DNA of 64,000 nucleotides from Solirubrobacter deserti (GTDB lineage Bacteria > Actinomycetota > Thermoleophilia > Solirubrobacterales > Solirubrobacteraceae), in the NCBI RefSeq assembly GCF_027587175.1, contig NZ_JAPCID010000016.1, positions 62,001 to 126,000 on the forward strand, read 5' to 3'. The translations under genes and the position numbers were made by a program. Shown piece by piece: positions 50,267 to 60,517 of this stretch (its first letter is position 1; each line of letters opens with the position of its first letter). Under the pieces are notes generated by a model. That model searched no databases. It saw nothing but the letters and a program-made list of their open reading frames with translations, and had not been told where the DNA came from.

Positions 50267-50778
50267 CGGCGGTTGCCGGCGCGGATCGCGCTGTTGGCCA
50301 TCTTCACGAACGCCGAGCGGCCGCCGAGCGCCTTGGCCTGCAGCTCGTAGCGCACGCCCTTCTGCACCCACGAGATCGACGGCGGCGAGCACGAGCCGCC
50401 GCACGACTCCTTCTGGTAGTAGCCCTTCAGGCCGAGCGCGAGCGACACGTTGGTGGACCGGTAGCCGAGCGGCGCGCCCTTGCGCCCGCTGAACTCGGCC
50501 AGGAAGCACGCGTTGGCCCCGCCGCAGTCCTCGGCGCCGCTGAGCGACAGCGAGTACGTGCCCTGACGCCGGTTGCCCTCGCCCTCGGCGAAGACCTCGG
50601 TGTCGCCGTCGATGTCCAGGTTCACGCGCGACGGGAACAGCACGACGATGCCCGCGTCACGGGCGTCGCCGAGCGCCGGGTTCAGCGCGTCCGGGACGTC
50701 GATCACCCGCGCCGAAGCCGGCGCCGCCAGCACCGCGAAGCCGGCCAGGACGAGCACGATCACCCACATGCGCTGCAT
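50263..50778 (-). CDS. Exported hypothetical protein with paired cysteines
   Basis: A 171-residue protein starting at ATG 50778 with a signal peptide (MQRMWVIVLVLAGFAVLAAP, cut after ASA). The mature part shows VNLDIDGDTEVFAEGEGNRR, EDCGGANACFL and ESCGGSCSPPSISW, so two disulfides are likely. No known domain is recognised. It overlaps the convergent sigma-partner gene by 4 nt and lies just downstream of the giant exported-protein gene on the same strand (41 bp). Confidence 0.8.
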   Translation of the reverse strand: MQRMWVIVLVLAGFAVLAAPASARVIDVPDALNPALGDARDAGIVVLFPSRVNLDIDGDTEVFAEGEGNRRQGTYSLSLSGAEDCGGANACFLAEFSGRKGAPLGYRSTNVSLALGLKGYYQKESCGGSCSPPSISWVQKGVRYELQAKALGGRSAFVKMANSAIRAGNRR

Positions 50779-50819
50779 ACACACACTCCCGTCTGAGTTC
50801 AGTCGCCGCACATGATCGA

Positions 50820-53800
50820 CTATTTGCGCGCCGAGGACCGGGCGAGCGCCAGCGCCCGTGAACGGGAGCGCCCGGCCAGGCCGCCGCCGGCCATCACCAG
50901 CGTCAGCGCGGCGATGCCGCCCGCGATCTCCCACGGCCACGGCGAGGGCGGATGCGCATAGGCGACCGCGGCGCTGTCGGCCTCGTAGGCGTACTCCTCG
51001 CGGCGCTGCTCGGCGTGCTGCATGACCTGGAACGGCTGCACCTGCGGCGCCTCGAACGCTTGCACCTGCAGGCCCTGCGGCGGCGAAGGCGGCGCGGCCG
51101 GAACCGGCGGCTTGGGCGCGGGCGCAACGGGCGGGCGCGCGGTGTCGGCGGCGGGCGGCGCGACCGGTGCGGCCGGCGCGGGCTCCACCGGCGGGACGGG
51201 CGGCACGGACACGGGCGGCGCCGGGTTCGGCTCCGCGGGCGCCGGTTGCTGGGGCTGCGGCTGCTGTGGCTGCGGCTCGGGCTCCGCCGCGGGTGCGGGG
51301 TCGGAGACCGGCGGCAGCACGTCGGCGGGCGGCTGGGGCGTCGCGGTGGGCTTCGGGTCCTCGGGGGTCCGCTCGATGTCGGGGAACGCGCACGTGCCCG
51401 CGGGCACCGGGGTCGCCTGGATGCCGCGCCCGACCCGCGGGACCGGAATGACCTCGAGCGGGCTCGTCACCCGCCGGCCGAACGCGGTCACCGTGACGTT
51501 CACCCTGCCCAGCGCGAGCGGGCACACGAAGCCGCGGGGGTCGTCGACGACGTTCCCGGCCGCGTCGAGGACCACCTCGGGACTGCCGTTGCCCCCGGAC
51601 CCGCTTGGGCGCACCGCGACGAAGCGGGCGATCCGCGCGTCCGAGGACACGTACGTCATGTTCGTGGCGACGACGGTCCGGCACGACCGCAGAAAGAACC
51701 GGCACTGCTCGAGCATCGGCCCGGACGTGGTGCTGGGGCTCGCCGGGCGCGCCGGCTCACCCGGGGCCGGCGACATCAGGAAGCGCCGCGGGCTGAGATC
51801 GCTCGCCGTGACGAACAGCGGGAAGGCCCAGCCCAGCGGGACGGTCCGGGAGTTCGGGTCCAGGCCCAGCCCGCGCAGCAGCGGCTCGGCCGCGCCCTCC
51901 ACGGGTGCGACGCCCGTGGCCGGGTCCAAGCGGCCGACGGCCACGTCGACCAGCAGCAGCGCGGCGCGCGTCTGGCGGATGGAGATCTCCTCGTCGATGC
52001 CGACCGAGAACCGGCGCGACGGCGCGTAGCCCAGCGTGGAGGACTGCAGCAGGGTGAGCGGAGCGGCGGTGCCGGGGGCCTCGACGACGCTCTGCGCGAG
52101 CGCGCCGCCGAAGTACTCGTCGGCGGGGTCGTCCACGCCGGCGGTGGAGACGTAGGCCGAAGCGCGGCCCGCGAGCAGCGCGATCTGCTCGGCCGCGTCC
52201 TCGGCGGGCCTCGCGTCCTGGCTGTCGTCGAGCGGCACGCTGCCGACCACGATCGACGGGAAGCCGTTCTGCCGCGCCTGCTCCATCGTTGCGCGGAGCC
52301 ACTGGGCCTGTGCGCCGTCCGGACCGCCCGCGAGCCGGCCCGCGGTGTTGTCGATCGCGATCACGCGCACGGTGCCCGCCGCGGCGGCGACGTCGAACGC
52401 GAACGCGGTCCGTGGCCCGCCGTCGGCCGCGGCCTCGGGCTGCGTGACGGTGCGCAGGTCGACGCCCGTGGGGACCTCCCCGGTGCCCTGCGGCGCGGGC
52501 GCGGTGGCGAAGGCCGAAGCGAACGCTTGCGCGCCACCGTTCGGGAGATCGCCCGGTCCTGGCAGCACGTACGTCGGCACGCCCGCGCCCTGGGTGAGCT
52601 CGCGGTAGCGGCGGGCGCCGCCCAGGTCCAGTGGCTCGCCGCCGACCGAGGCCCGTCCACCGCCGATGAGCAGCGCGGCCGGGCCGGCGCCGGCGGCCGT
52701 CATCGCGCGCACGCGCTCAGTCGCGGCCTGCAGGTGCGTGTCGGGGGCGTAGCCCTGGCCGGCCGCGCCGGCGCAGCGGTCCAGGCACGCCGGATGGCCG
52801 CCGACGGCGAGGCGCACCCAGCCGGCCGGCGGAGGCGTCTCGCCGGCTTGGGACGGGTCGGCGGGCGGGGCGGCGAGCGCGCCCCGCTCCAGCCGGCGCA
52901 CCGAGGCCACGCCGCCCAGGGTCGGCGACTCCGGGCCGCTGCGCCACGGCGGTGCCATCGAGGGATCCGACACGCCGCCGAGCAGCAGGCCGCTGCCTTC
53001 GCCGTCCACGAGCAGCACGCGCGTGTTCGGCGTCATATCCGGCAGGTCGCGGCCGCCCGAGCGCTGGAAGCGCGAGCGGTCCAGGTCGACCCAGCCGTCG
53101 GCCGTCTCGCGCAGCACCACCGCGTCGGTCGGGGACGGCGCGGGCCGCGACGGTCCTGGGGGCGGCTGCGGCGGCGGGTCGTCGTCGTCGATCGGCGGTG
53201 GCTGGCGGTCCGGCTCGTACGGCTCCGGCAGCGGGGTCGCCTCCGAGGTCGCGGACACGATCGTCCGGACGGCGCCATCCGGGTCGCGGAAGGCGGCGAG
53301 GGCGTACGGGTGCAGCTCCAGCGGCGCGGCGGTCGGGCGCCAGGACGCGGTGGCGTTGTCGCGCACGAAGCGGCCGTCGACCGCGACGCCGCCGTCGGCC
53401 ACGGTCGCCACCGTGCGCACGGCGGCGGGCAGGCCCGCGGTGGCCATCCGGCTCCGCAGGTCCTCGTCGCGCGCGTAGCCGTCGCCGGACGCGTTGCCCA
53501 CGTAGAGCCCGTCGGTCGTCGCCAGCAGCGGCGTGCGGCCGTCGAAGGCGACGCCCGTGATGTGCGTCGGCTCCGGCGCCGAGTCCGGCAGGGCCTGCAG
53601 GCGCCAGTTGAAGCCGTCGCCGCGCGCGATCAGCCCTTCCAGGCCGACGGCGACGCAGTCCAGCGGGTCCGACGGCGTGCACGCGACGGCGAGCACGACG
53701 TTGCGGTCGGTCAGCGCGTCGAAGTTGGTGAGCCGCGCGGGCGGCGGGCGCTGGTCCTCGAAGCCGAGGTCGAGGCCGAGCGGGTCGACGTTGGTCGTCG

Positions 53801-55548
53801 CCAGCAGCCCGTAGCCGCCGCCGGCGATGATCACGTTCGGACGCGGCCAGGCGAGCGCGAGCGGCGGCGAGATCACCTCCAGCACGGGGCTGTAGGCCTG
53901 CGTCCAGCCGCGGTCGGGCGCGTAGAGCACCGCGCCCGTCGAGCGGGTGAGGGCGAAGACGCGGCCGTCGCCGGTCGGGGCGTTCGCCGCGGCGACGAGC
54001 GCGTCGGGGAAGACCACCGGCTCTGCCGCCGGCGGCGGGCCGGCGGCGTCGCGGCTGACCGCGCCGAACGCGACGGTCCCACCCGTGAAGCCCGTGCCGT
54101 CCGCGGAGAAGGAGATCGCCTGCGTCGTCGAGCTGCCGTCCTCGCCGATGCCCGGGCGCAGCGTGAACGCCTCGCCCTCCAGCGCGGCGTAGCCGCCCTG
54201 GCGCTGGGCGTCCCGGGCGCGCGCGTCCGCCGCGACACCGCGGTCGACGGGCGCGCTGACGGTGCGCGAGCCGAACCGGGCGGTGGGCGTCGCGGCCGTG
54301 GCCAGCGAGCGGTAGCCGCGGCTTCCGCGGGCGAACGTGAAGCCCAGCGGGCGGTCGCAGAGCGGCCGGACGTCGCACCAGCGGCCGTCCAGGACCAGGC
54401 GCGGCGGGCCGGCCGTCGGGGTTTCGCTCGGCGTGCCGGTCGCGGTCGCCGTCGCCGTCGCCGTCGAGCTGGGCGTGGCGGTCGCGGTCGCCGTCGAGGA
54501 CGCGGTCGCGGTGGCGGTGGGCGTGGCGGTCGGCTCCGCGTCCGGCCCCGCGATCCTCAGCCGCTCGGTGAGGTCGATGGGCGCGGTCGCCCCGGTCGGC
54601 GTGACGCGCAGGTCGATCCAGACCCCGTCGGCCGTCACCGTGAGCGGGTCGGCGGGCGGTGGAGCGACCTCGACCTTCGCGACGGCGGTGCGCAGCTCCT
54701 CGTCGAAGCTCGCGGGCACCCAGCGCGGGCCGGCCGGGTCGCGGCGCAGCAGGACGACGCTGTCGGAGGCCGCCGCGAGCATCCACGCGCGGTCGGGCGC
54801 CGCCGCGGCCAGCGCGACGGGGCGGACGGGGTCCGGCGCGTCGATCGGCTCCCGGGCCCATCCGTCGGCATCCAGGCGCAGCACCGCGGTGGCGGTGCCG
54901 TCGGCGATGGTCGGCGCGACGAACGTCGCCGGCGCGTCGCCGCCGACGACGGCGAGCAACGTGCGGGCAGTCGACGCCGCGGCCCCGCCTCCGACGAGCT
55001 GCTCGTCGGTGGCCAGCGCGCCGCCGGGGTCGGGCGCCGCCGTGAACTCCGCGGCCGGCGCGCGGGTGAACAGCCGCGTCGGCTCGGCCAGCAGGACCGC
55101 GCCATGGCCGTCGGCCGTCATCTCCCCCGCGTGCTGCGGCGCCTCGGCACCGACGGGCGGGCCGGCCGCCAGGCGCGTGGCCGTCCAGCCGCCGCGCGGG
55201 CCCGGCCGGCAGGACGCCGCCAGGGCCGCCGGCCGCCATCTCCCCCGCGTGCTGCGGCCCCTCGGCACCGACGGGCGGGCCGGCCGCCAGGCGCGTGGCC
55301 GTCCAGCCGCCGCGCGGCGCGCGCCGCATGACGACGGTGGCGTCGCCGGCGCGGCCGAGCGCCCACGCGCGCGGGCCGTCGGGCGTCGTCTCGATCCCGA
55401 AGGGCACCAGCGTGTGCGCCGCGCCGGGGACCTCCGGGCGGGTGGACAGCGGCGCGGGCGGAGCGGGTTCACCGCCGTCCTGCGCGAGGGCGAGGGCCGC
55501 GCCGGCGGTCGCGAGCGCGACCGCACCCAGGGCGAGCCGGCGTCTCAC
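50820..55548 (-). CDS. Giant exported, C-terminally anchored protein with a frame break
   Basis: From the GTG at 55548 the frame gives a signal peptide ([20 protein letters not shown]) and a propeller-like start (WALGRAGDATVVMRRAPRGG). At a 118-bp tandem duplication near 55199 the good frame shifts by one base; the product then runs to 50820 (about 1,570 residues in total if restored). Later parts are propeller repeats, a TATAT-rich linker, a degenerate metallophosphoesterase-like region (ALLIGGGRASVGGEPLDLGG, VYVLPGPGD-like PTYVLPGPGDLPNGG), a VFVTASDLSPRRFL-type segment (PLFVTASDLSPRRFLM), a Pro-rich stretch and a last membrane helix (IAGGIAALTLVMAGGGLAG) with a basic tail. Translationally coupled to the FtsH-type protease by a GTGA overlap. 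Removing one G from the GGGCCC at the junction would restore the frame. Confidence 0.75.
55081..55316 (-). repeat. 118-bp tandem duplication breaking the giant-protein frame
   Basis: Two abutting units, 55081-55198 and 55199-55316. The 88 bases 55112-55199 and 55230-55317 differ at about three positions, while the remaining 30-40 bases are more diverged. Each unit encodes GGWTATRLAAGPPVGAE followed by QHAGEM. Because 118 is 39 codons plus one base, the second unit is read in a different frame from the first. Confidence 0.85.
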
Positions 55549-57419
55549 TGCGCCGGGCGCCCGCCGTTGCGCGGCGCGGCGCGGACCGCGGCAAGGTGCG
55601 TCGCGAGCTGCGCGTCGTCCAGCGTCTCGTGCGCCACGAGGTCGCGCGCCATCCGCCGGACGATCTCCCAGTTGGCGTTCAGCGTGTGCGCGGCGCGCTC
55701 CTCGGCGGCCTCCACGATCACGCGCGTCTCGGCGTCGATGCGTTCCAGCGTGCCCGGTCCGACGCTGCCCAGCTCCTGCAGCGACGCCCCGAGGAAGACC
55801 TCCGCGCTCTGCTCGCCGATGGTCACCGGACCGAGCGAGGACATGCCGAAGGACGTGACCATCGAGCGGGCGAGCTGCGTCGCGGTGTGCAGGTCGTCGT
55901 TGACCGCCGTCGAGACCTCGCCGAACGCGAGCCGTTCCGCGGCGGCGCCGGCGAGCGCGATCTCCAGCTGGCGCTCCAGGTCGCTGCGGCGCAGCACCGT
56001 GCGGTCACGGTCGAGCAGCAGCGCGGTGGAGCGGCCGAGCCGGCGCCCGCGGGAGACGATCGAGACCTGGTGCACCTGCGCGCCGTCCTGGTGCGCGGCG
56101 GCCACGACGGCGTGCGCGGCCTCGTGGACGGCGATCGTCTCCAGCTCGTCCGGGCCGAGCACGTGCGTGTCGTTGCGCGGGCCGCCGACCGTGCGCTGGA
56201 TCGCCTCGTCGAGGTCGTGCATCGCGATCGCCGTGTGGCCCGCGCGCGCGGTGAGCAGCGCCGCCTCGTTGACGACGTTCTCGAGCTCGGCGCCCGTGAA
56301 GCCGGGGCAGCGGCGCGCGATCTCGGCCGGGTCGACGTCCTCCGCCACCGGGCGGCCCTGGAGGTAGAGCGACAGGATCTCCGCGCGACCCTCGGCGTCG
56401 GGGGCGTCGACGGTCACCTGGCGGTCGAAGCGGCCCGGCCGCAGCAGCGCCGGATCGAGGATGTCCGGTCGGTTGGTCGCGGCGAGCACGATCAGTCCGC
56501 CGCCGGCGTCGAAGCCGTCCATCTCCACCAGCAGCTGGTTGAGCGTCTGCTCGCGCTCGTCGTTGCCCTGCCCGACGCCCGCGCCGCGCTTGCGGCCGAC
56601 CGCGTCGAGCTCGTCGATGAACACGATCGCGGGCGCCGCGGCGCGCGCCTTGGCGAACAGGTCGCGGATGCGGGCCGCGCCGACGCCGACCAGCGACTCG
56701 ACGAACTCCGCGCCCGAGACCGAGAAGAACGCGGCGTGGGCCTCGCCGGCGGTCGCGCGCGCGAGCAGCGTCTTGCCCGTGCCGGGCGGGCCGACGAGCA
56801 GCGCGCCCTTCGGCGGGCGGGCGCCGAGCGCGCGGTAGCGGTCCGGGCTGCGCAGCAGGTCGCACAGCTCCTCGAGCTCGGCGACGGCGGCGGGCGCGCC
56901 CGCGACGTCCGCGAACGACGGCCCTTCCGGGTTGCCCGGGCCGAGCTTGGAGCGCCGCCCGGTCCAGCGGCTGAACGCGCCCATCCCGCCCGCGTCGGAC
57001 TTCTGGCTGATGCGCATGAACAGCGCGAACAGCGACGCGAGGATCAGGATCGGCAGCAGCACCTGCACGATCAGGCGCTTGGCCTGCTTGCCGCTCTGGG
57101 AGTCGACCGTGACGTTCCCGCCCGACTGCCGGATCGTGTTCAGCAGCTGGTCCTGGAGCCCGCCGTTGGCCGGGTAGCTCGCCCACACGTCGCGCCCGGC
57201 GCGATCGGAGACGAGCACGCGGTGGTCATAGTCCAGCTGGCGCGCCTGGCGGACGTTGCCCGTTCCCGCCATCCGCTGGACCGTCGTGAACGGCACCTCG
57301 ATCCCCCGGCTGTGCGGCTGCGTGGAGCCGAGCATGACCAGGAAGACGATCAGCAGGACGAGCGCCAGGCCCGCGAACAGCACGGCGAGGGGATCGAGTG
57401 AGAGACGGGGCAGGCGCAT
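55545..57419 (-). CDS. ftsH: FtsH-type membrane AAA+ zinc protease (M41)
   Basis: A 624-residue protein with two N-terminal helices (residues about 12-30 and 115-135) around a short external domain. The AAA+ module has Walker [15 protein letters not shown] near residue 215, Walker [17 protein letters not shown] near 270 and the second region of homology [20 protein letters not shown] near 320. An M41 protease domain follows, with [13 protein letters not shown] (HExxH) near 440 and a late VNDDLHTAT carrying the third ligand Asp. FtsH degrades membrane and misfolded cytoplasmic proteins. It is translationally coupled to the giant exported protein, so it may be a dedicated paralogue; the housekeeping copy may lie elsewhere. 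Confidence 0.93.
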   Translation of the reverse strand: MRLPRLSLDPLAVLFAGLALVLLIVFLVMLGSTQPHSRGIEVPFTTVQRMAGTGNVRQARQLDYDHRVLVSDRAGRDVWASYPANGGLQDQLLNTIRQSGGNVTVDSQSGKQAKRLIVQVLLPILILASLFALFMRISQKSDAGGMGAFSRWTGRRSKLGPGNPEGPSFADVAGAPAAVAELEELCDLLRSPDRYRALGARPPKGALLVGPPGTGKTLLARATAGEAHAAFFSVSGAEFVESLVGVGAARIRDLFAKARAAAPAIVFIDELDAVGRKRGAGVGQGNDEREQTLNQLLVEMDGFDAGGGLIVLAATNRPDILDPALLRPGRFDRQVTVDAPDAEGRAEILSLYLQGRPVAEDVDPAEIARRCPGFTGAELENVVNEAALLTARAGHTAIAMHDLDEAIQRTVGGPRNDTHVLGPDELETIAVHEAAHAVVAAAHQDGAQVHQVSIVSRGRRLGRSTALLLDRDRTVLRRSDLERQLEIALAGAAAERLAFGEVSTAVNDDLHTATQLARSMVTSFGMSSLGPVTIGEQSAEVFLGASLQELGSVGPGTLERIDAETRVIVEAAEERAAHTLNANWEIVRRMARDLVAHETLDDAQLATHLAAVRAAPRNGGRPAQ

Positions 57420-57560
57420 GGGGAGATCCAGTCGCAGAACGGACGGCGCTTGCCTTAAGTAGCGCGAGATCCGGCCTTTGTGACCGCCTCAGACGAATAG
57501 TCGAGCCACCTGCTCCACTTCGCGACCCTGGCAACAGGACGTTCACGACCCCGCCGCGGC

Positions 57561-58523
57561 TCAGGGCCTGTAGGTCTGCACCGCCCCGGGCAGCCGGCTC
57601 CAGTCGGCGTACCAGGCGTCGAAGAGCGCGAGCTGGCGCTCGACATAGCCGCGCTGGCTCGGCGTGAGCTCGTCGGTCTCGTTGAAGTGCAGCGTGTACT
57701 CGGCCTCGCCGCGCAGGACGAGCATGTACTTGAAGTAGAGGACCAGGTCCGGCCCGACGTCGAAGGAGGAGAGCACCGCCATCGCCTGCTCGAGCTCGAG
57801 CGCGCGCTGGCGCGCCTCCGCCTCTCCCCGGGCCGCCGCCACGCACAGGTTGGTCAGGTGCAGCACCTCGACGGGCAGCACGTTGCCGATGCCGGTGATC
57901 GCGCCGCACGCCCCGCAGTTGACGTAGCCGTGGAAGACGTTGGTGTCGACGCCGATCGCGAGCTTGACTTCGTCATCGGCGCTCGTGATGTGCTCGGCGG
58001 CGTAGCGCAGGTCGTCCTCGCCGCCGAACTCCTTGAAGCCGACGAGGTTCGGGTGCTGCCGGCGCAGCTCGAAGAACAGGTCGGCACGCGTCGCGAAGCC
58101 GTAGTACGGGCTGTTGTAGATGACCGCCTCCAGCTCGGGGGCGGCGGAGAGGATCGCGCTGAAGTGCGCGCGCTGCGCCGCCAGGACCGACCCGCGCGAG
58201 AGCACGCGCGGGATCACCATCAGCCCCTTGGCTCCGACCTCCTGCGCGTGCGTGGCGAGCGCGACCGCGGTGCGCGTGTTGACCGCGCCGGTGCCGACGA
58301 TCACCGGGATGCCCGCGCCCACGAGCCGCTCGACGCCCTCCATGCGCTCCGCGTCGGTCAGCAGCGGCCAGTCGCCCATCGACCCGGCGTAGATCATCGC
58401 CGTCATGCCGTGCTCCATCAGCTGCTGGGCCTTGCGCACGAGCGCGTCGAAGTCCGGCGTGCGGTCCTCGGCGCAGGGCGTCATCAGCGCCGGAAGCGTG
58501 CCGTTGAAGATCGATGCGGTCAT
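57561..58523 (-). CDS. DapA/dihydrodipicolinate synthase family aldolase
   Basis: A 320-residue class I aldolase of the DHDPS/N-acetylneuraminate lyase family. Landmarks are NGTLPALMTPCAEDRTPDFD at the N-terminus, GSMGDWPLLTDAERMEGVER near residue 50 (replacing the usual GTTGE), VIYNSPYYGFATRADLFFE near residue 135 with the Tyr, and LVGFKEFGGEDDLRYAAEH with the Schiff-base Lys near 165. The altered GTTGE motif argues against true DapA; a keto-sugar-acid or hydroxyproline-pathway aldolase is more likely. It is monocistronic, with 137 bp before the FtsH-type gene. Confidence 0.88.
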   Translation of the reverse strand: MTASIFNGTLPALMTPCAEDRTPDFDALVRKAQQLMEHGMTAMIYAGSMGDWPLLTDAERMEGVERLVGAGIPVIVGTGAVNTRTAVALATHAQEVGAKGLMVIPRVLSRGSVLAAQRAHFSAILSAAPELEAVIYNSPYYGFATRADLFFELRRQHPNLVGFKEFGGEDDLRYAAEHITSADDEVKLAIGVDTNVFHGYVNCGACGAITGIGNVLPVEVLHLTNLCVAAARGEAEARQRALELEQAMAVLSSFDVGPDLVLYFKYMLVLRGEAEYTLHFNETDELTPSQRGYVERQLALFDAWYADWSRLPGAVQTYRP

Positions 58524-58650
58524 GGTCCTCGTGCTTTCCTCGGGATGCGAGCGACCAGCTTGCCGGGCACCGCGTGCCGCGACCAGCGACAGATGCCGCG
58601 TCTTGCATCGACACCTGTCGCCCGCTTCGGCCCCTTCTGCGATGCGCGGG

Positions 58651-59265
58651 TCAGCGCGCCATGCGCCGCAACAGCCGCCGCGCGCCGAAGACCGCCGCCC
58701 CCGCGCCAGCCACCCACGGCCCAGCGACGATCACCGGGTCGAGCAGGTGGTGGCGCCGGTCGGAGCGGCCGCGGCGGGCCGCACCGTCGGCGGAGAACTC
58801 GGAGAGCACGCCGGTCTGGGTCACCGGGTTGTCCGGCCGCAGCGTCGCGAACGAGCGCACATGGCTGCCCCAGGCGTCGACCCGGTCACCCACGATGAGC
58901 AGGAGCCAGTGCCCCAGCCGGGCCTCGCTGTACCGCGCGTACGCCAGCCGGCGGATGTGGCCGGACACGCCGTGCAGCGGCTGCGCGGTTCCGAACACGG
59001 GCGTGACGAAGGCGTGCTCGATCGAGCGTTCGCGCCCTTCGGCCCCGGGCTGGCGCTCGGGGAAGCGCCAGTGCGCGCCCGTGCCGTCCGGGTCGTACCG
59101 CAGCTTGGGGTGCGACGGGCGGTCGGCCGGATCCAGGTCCGCGCCCCAGCCGGGAATCCGCGCCCGCAGCTGCTCGGGGGTCTCGCGCAGCTGCGGCCGG
59201 TCGGGGACGTAGGCGATCGGGAGCTCGTCCGTGCTGCGGGTGTGCGTCTTGCTCGGATCGGTCAT
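58651..59265 (-). CDS. Hypothetical protein paired with the zinc alcohol dehydrogenase
   Basis: A 204-residue protein starting at ATG 59265, 11 bp after the dehydrogenase stop. It is mostly hydrophilic (LPIAYVPDRPQLRETPEQLR, PSHPKLRYDPDGTGAHWRFP), with a central ARYSEARLGHWLLLIVGDRV segment. It ends in a possible amphipathic or membrane segment with a basic tail (VAGAGAAVFGARRLLRRMAR). The family is not recognised. Co-transcription with the dehydrogenase suggests an accessory role. Confidence 0.7.
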   Translation of the reverse strand: MTDPSKTHTRSTDELPIAYVPDRPQLRETPEQLRARIPGWGADLDPADRPSHPKLRYDPDGTGAHWRFPERQPGAEGRERSIEHAFVTPVFGTAQPLHGVSGHIRRLAYARYSEARLGHWLLLIVGDRVDAWGSHVRSFATLRPDNPVTQTGVLSEFSADGAARRGRSDRRHHLLDPVIVAGPWVAGAGAAVFGARRLLRRMAR

Positions 59266-59276
59266 GGTCGGCGCTC

Positions 59277-60425
59277 CTAGGACGCGCTGGGCAGGATCAG
59301 CGGCTTGATGCAGCCGTCGAGCTTCGCCGAGAAGACGTGGTACGCCTCGGAGATGTTCTCGAGCGGGAAGCGGTGGGTCACCATCGCTCGGGGCGTGAGG
59401 TAGCCGTTGCGGACGTGCTCGAACATCCGCGGCCACTGTCGCTTGACCGGCGTCTGGTTCATGCGCAGGCTCAGGCCCTTGTTGACCGCGTCCCCGAACT
59501 TGACGGCGCTGGGGATCGGCCCGTAGGCGCCGACCACGGCGACCGTGCCGCCCTTTCGCACGCTGTCGATCGCCCAGTTGAGCGCGACGGGTGAGCCGCC
59601 CTGCAGCTTGAGCTTGGTCCCCGCGATGTGCTGCAGGCAGCTGCCGTCGGCCTCGGCGCCCACCGCCTCGATCACGACGTCCGCGCCGAGGAAGTCGGTC
59701 TGCTGCTTGAGCTCGACCACGATGTCGTCGTACTCGTCGTAGTCGAGCGTCTCGGCGTAGGCCATCGTGCGGGCCTTCTCGAGCCGCTCGGTCAGGTGGT
59801 CGACGACGATGACCCGGCCGGCGCCCATCAGCCACGCGGACTGCGCGGCGATCAGCCCGACCGGCCCGGCGCCGAGGACGACCACGGTGTCGCCCTCGGC
59901 GATCTCGCCGAGCTGCGCGCCGAAGTACCCCGTCGCGGCGGCGTCGGTGAGCAGCACGGCGTCCTCGTCGTGCATCCAGTCGGGGATCTTTACGGGGCCG
60001 ACGTCGGCGAACGGCACCCGGACGTACTCCGCCTGGCCGCCGTCGTAGCCGCCGGTCGTGTGCGAGTAGCCGTAGATCCCGCCCACCGCCGTGGCGTTGG
60101 CGTTCACGTTGTGGCAGTTGCTGTACAGGCCGCGGGCGCAGAACCAGCAGCTGCCGCAGAAGATGTTGAAGGGCACCATCACCCGGTCGCCGACCTGCAG
60201 GTGCTCGACCGAGGACCCGATCTCGTCCACCACGCCGATGAACTCGTGCCCGAACGTGTGGCCGATCCGGGTGTCCGGCATCATCCCGTGGTACAGGTGC
60301 AGGTCGGAGCCGCAGATCGCCGCCAGCTGCACGCGGACGATCGCGTCATTGGGGTGCTCGATGCTGGGCTTGTCCTTCTCCTCTACCCGCAGCTTGTACG
60401 GGCCGCGGTACGTCATCGCGCGCAT
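59277..60425 (-). CDS. Zinc-dependent alcohol dehydrogenase (MDR family)
   Basis: A medium-chain dehydrogenase of about 382 residues. The catalytic-zinc Cys is in QLAAICGSDLHLYHG, and GHTFGHEFIGVVDEIGSSVE follows. The structural-zinc lobe is CGSCWFCARGLYSNC near residue 90. The coenzyme fold shows VVVLGAGPVGLIAAQSAWLM near residue 170. It resembles glutathione-independent formaldehyde or sorbitol/threonine dehydrogenases; the substrate is unknown. Of the two adjacent ATGs after GGAGG, 60425 has the better spacing (60428 is the other). Confidence 0.9.
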   Translation of the reverse strand: MRAMTYRGPYKLRVEEKDKPSIEHPNDAIVRVQLAAICGSDLHLYHGMMPDTRIGHTFGHEFIGVVDEIGSSVEHLQVGDRVMVPFNIFCGSCWFCARGLYSNCHNVNANATAVGGIYGYSHTTGGYDGGQAEYVRVPFADVGPVKIPDWMHDEDAVLLTDAAATGYFGAQLGEIAEGDTVVVLGAGPVGLIAAQSAWLMGAGRVIVVDHLTERLEKARTMAYAETLDYDEYDDIVVELKQQTDFLGADVVIEAVGAEADGSCLQHIAGTKLKLQGGSPVALNWAIDSVRKGGTVAVVGAYGPIPSAVKFGDAVNKGLSLRMNQTPVKRQWPRMFEHVRNGYLTPRAMVTHRFPLENISEAYHVFSAKLDGCIKPLILPSAS

Positions 60426-60517
60426 CATGCCTCCACACAGCAAGGGACGGGGCTGTCGAGCTTCCCGCCCGGATCTGCGCCGAAACCCGCCGCACCCGCG
60501 AACGGACCGCGGACGGT

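Noticed and set aside
50952-55331. A plus-strand open frame of about 1,459 codons opposite the giant exported-protein gene
   Set aside because: It is Arg/Gly/Ala-rich and lacks any domain; the opposite strand encodes propeller repeats, a linker and a membrane helix. Long antisense frames are expected at this GC content.
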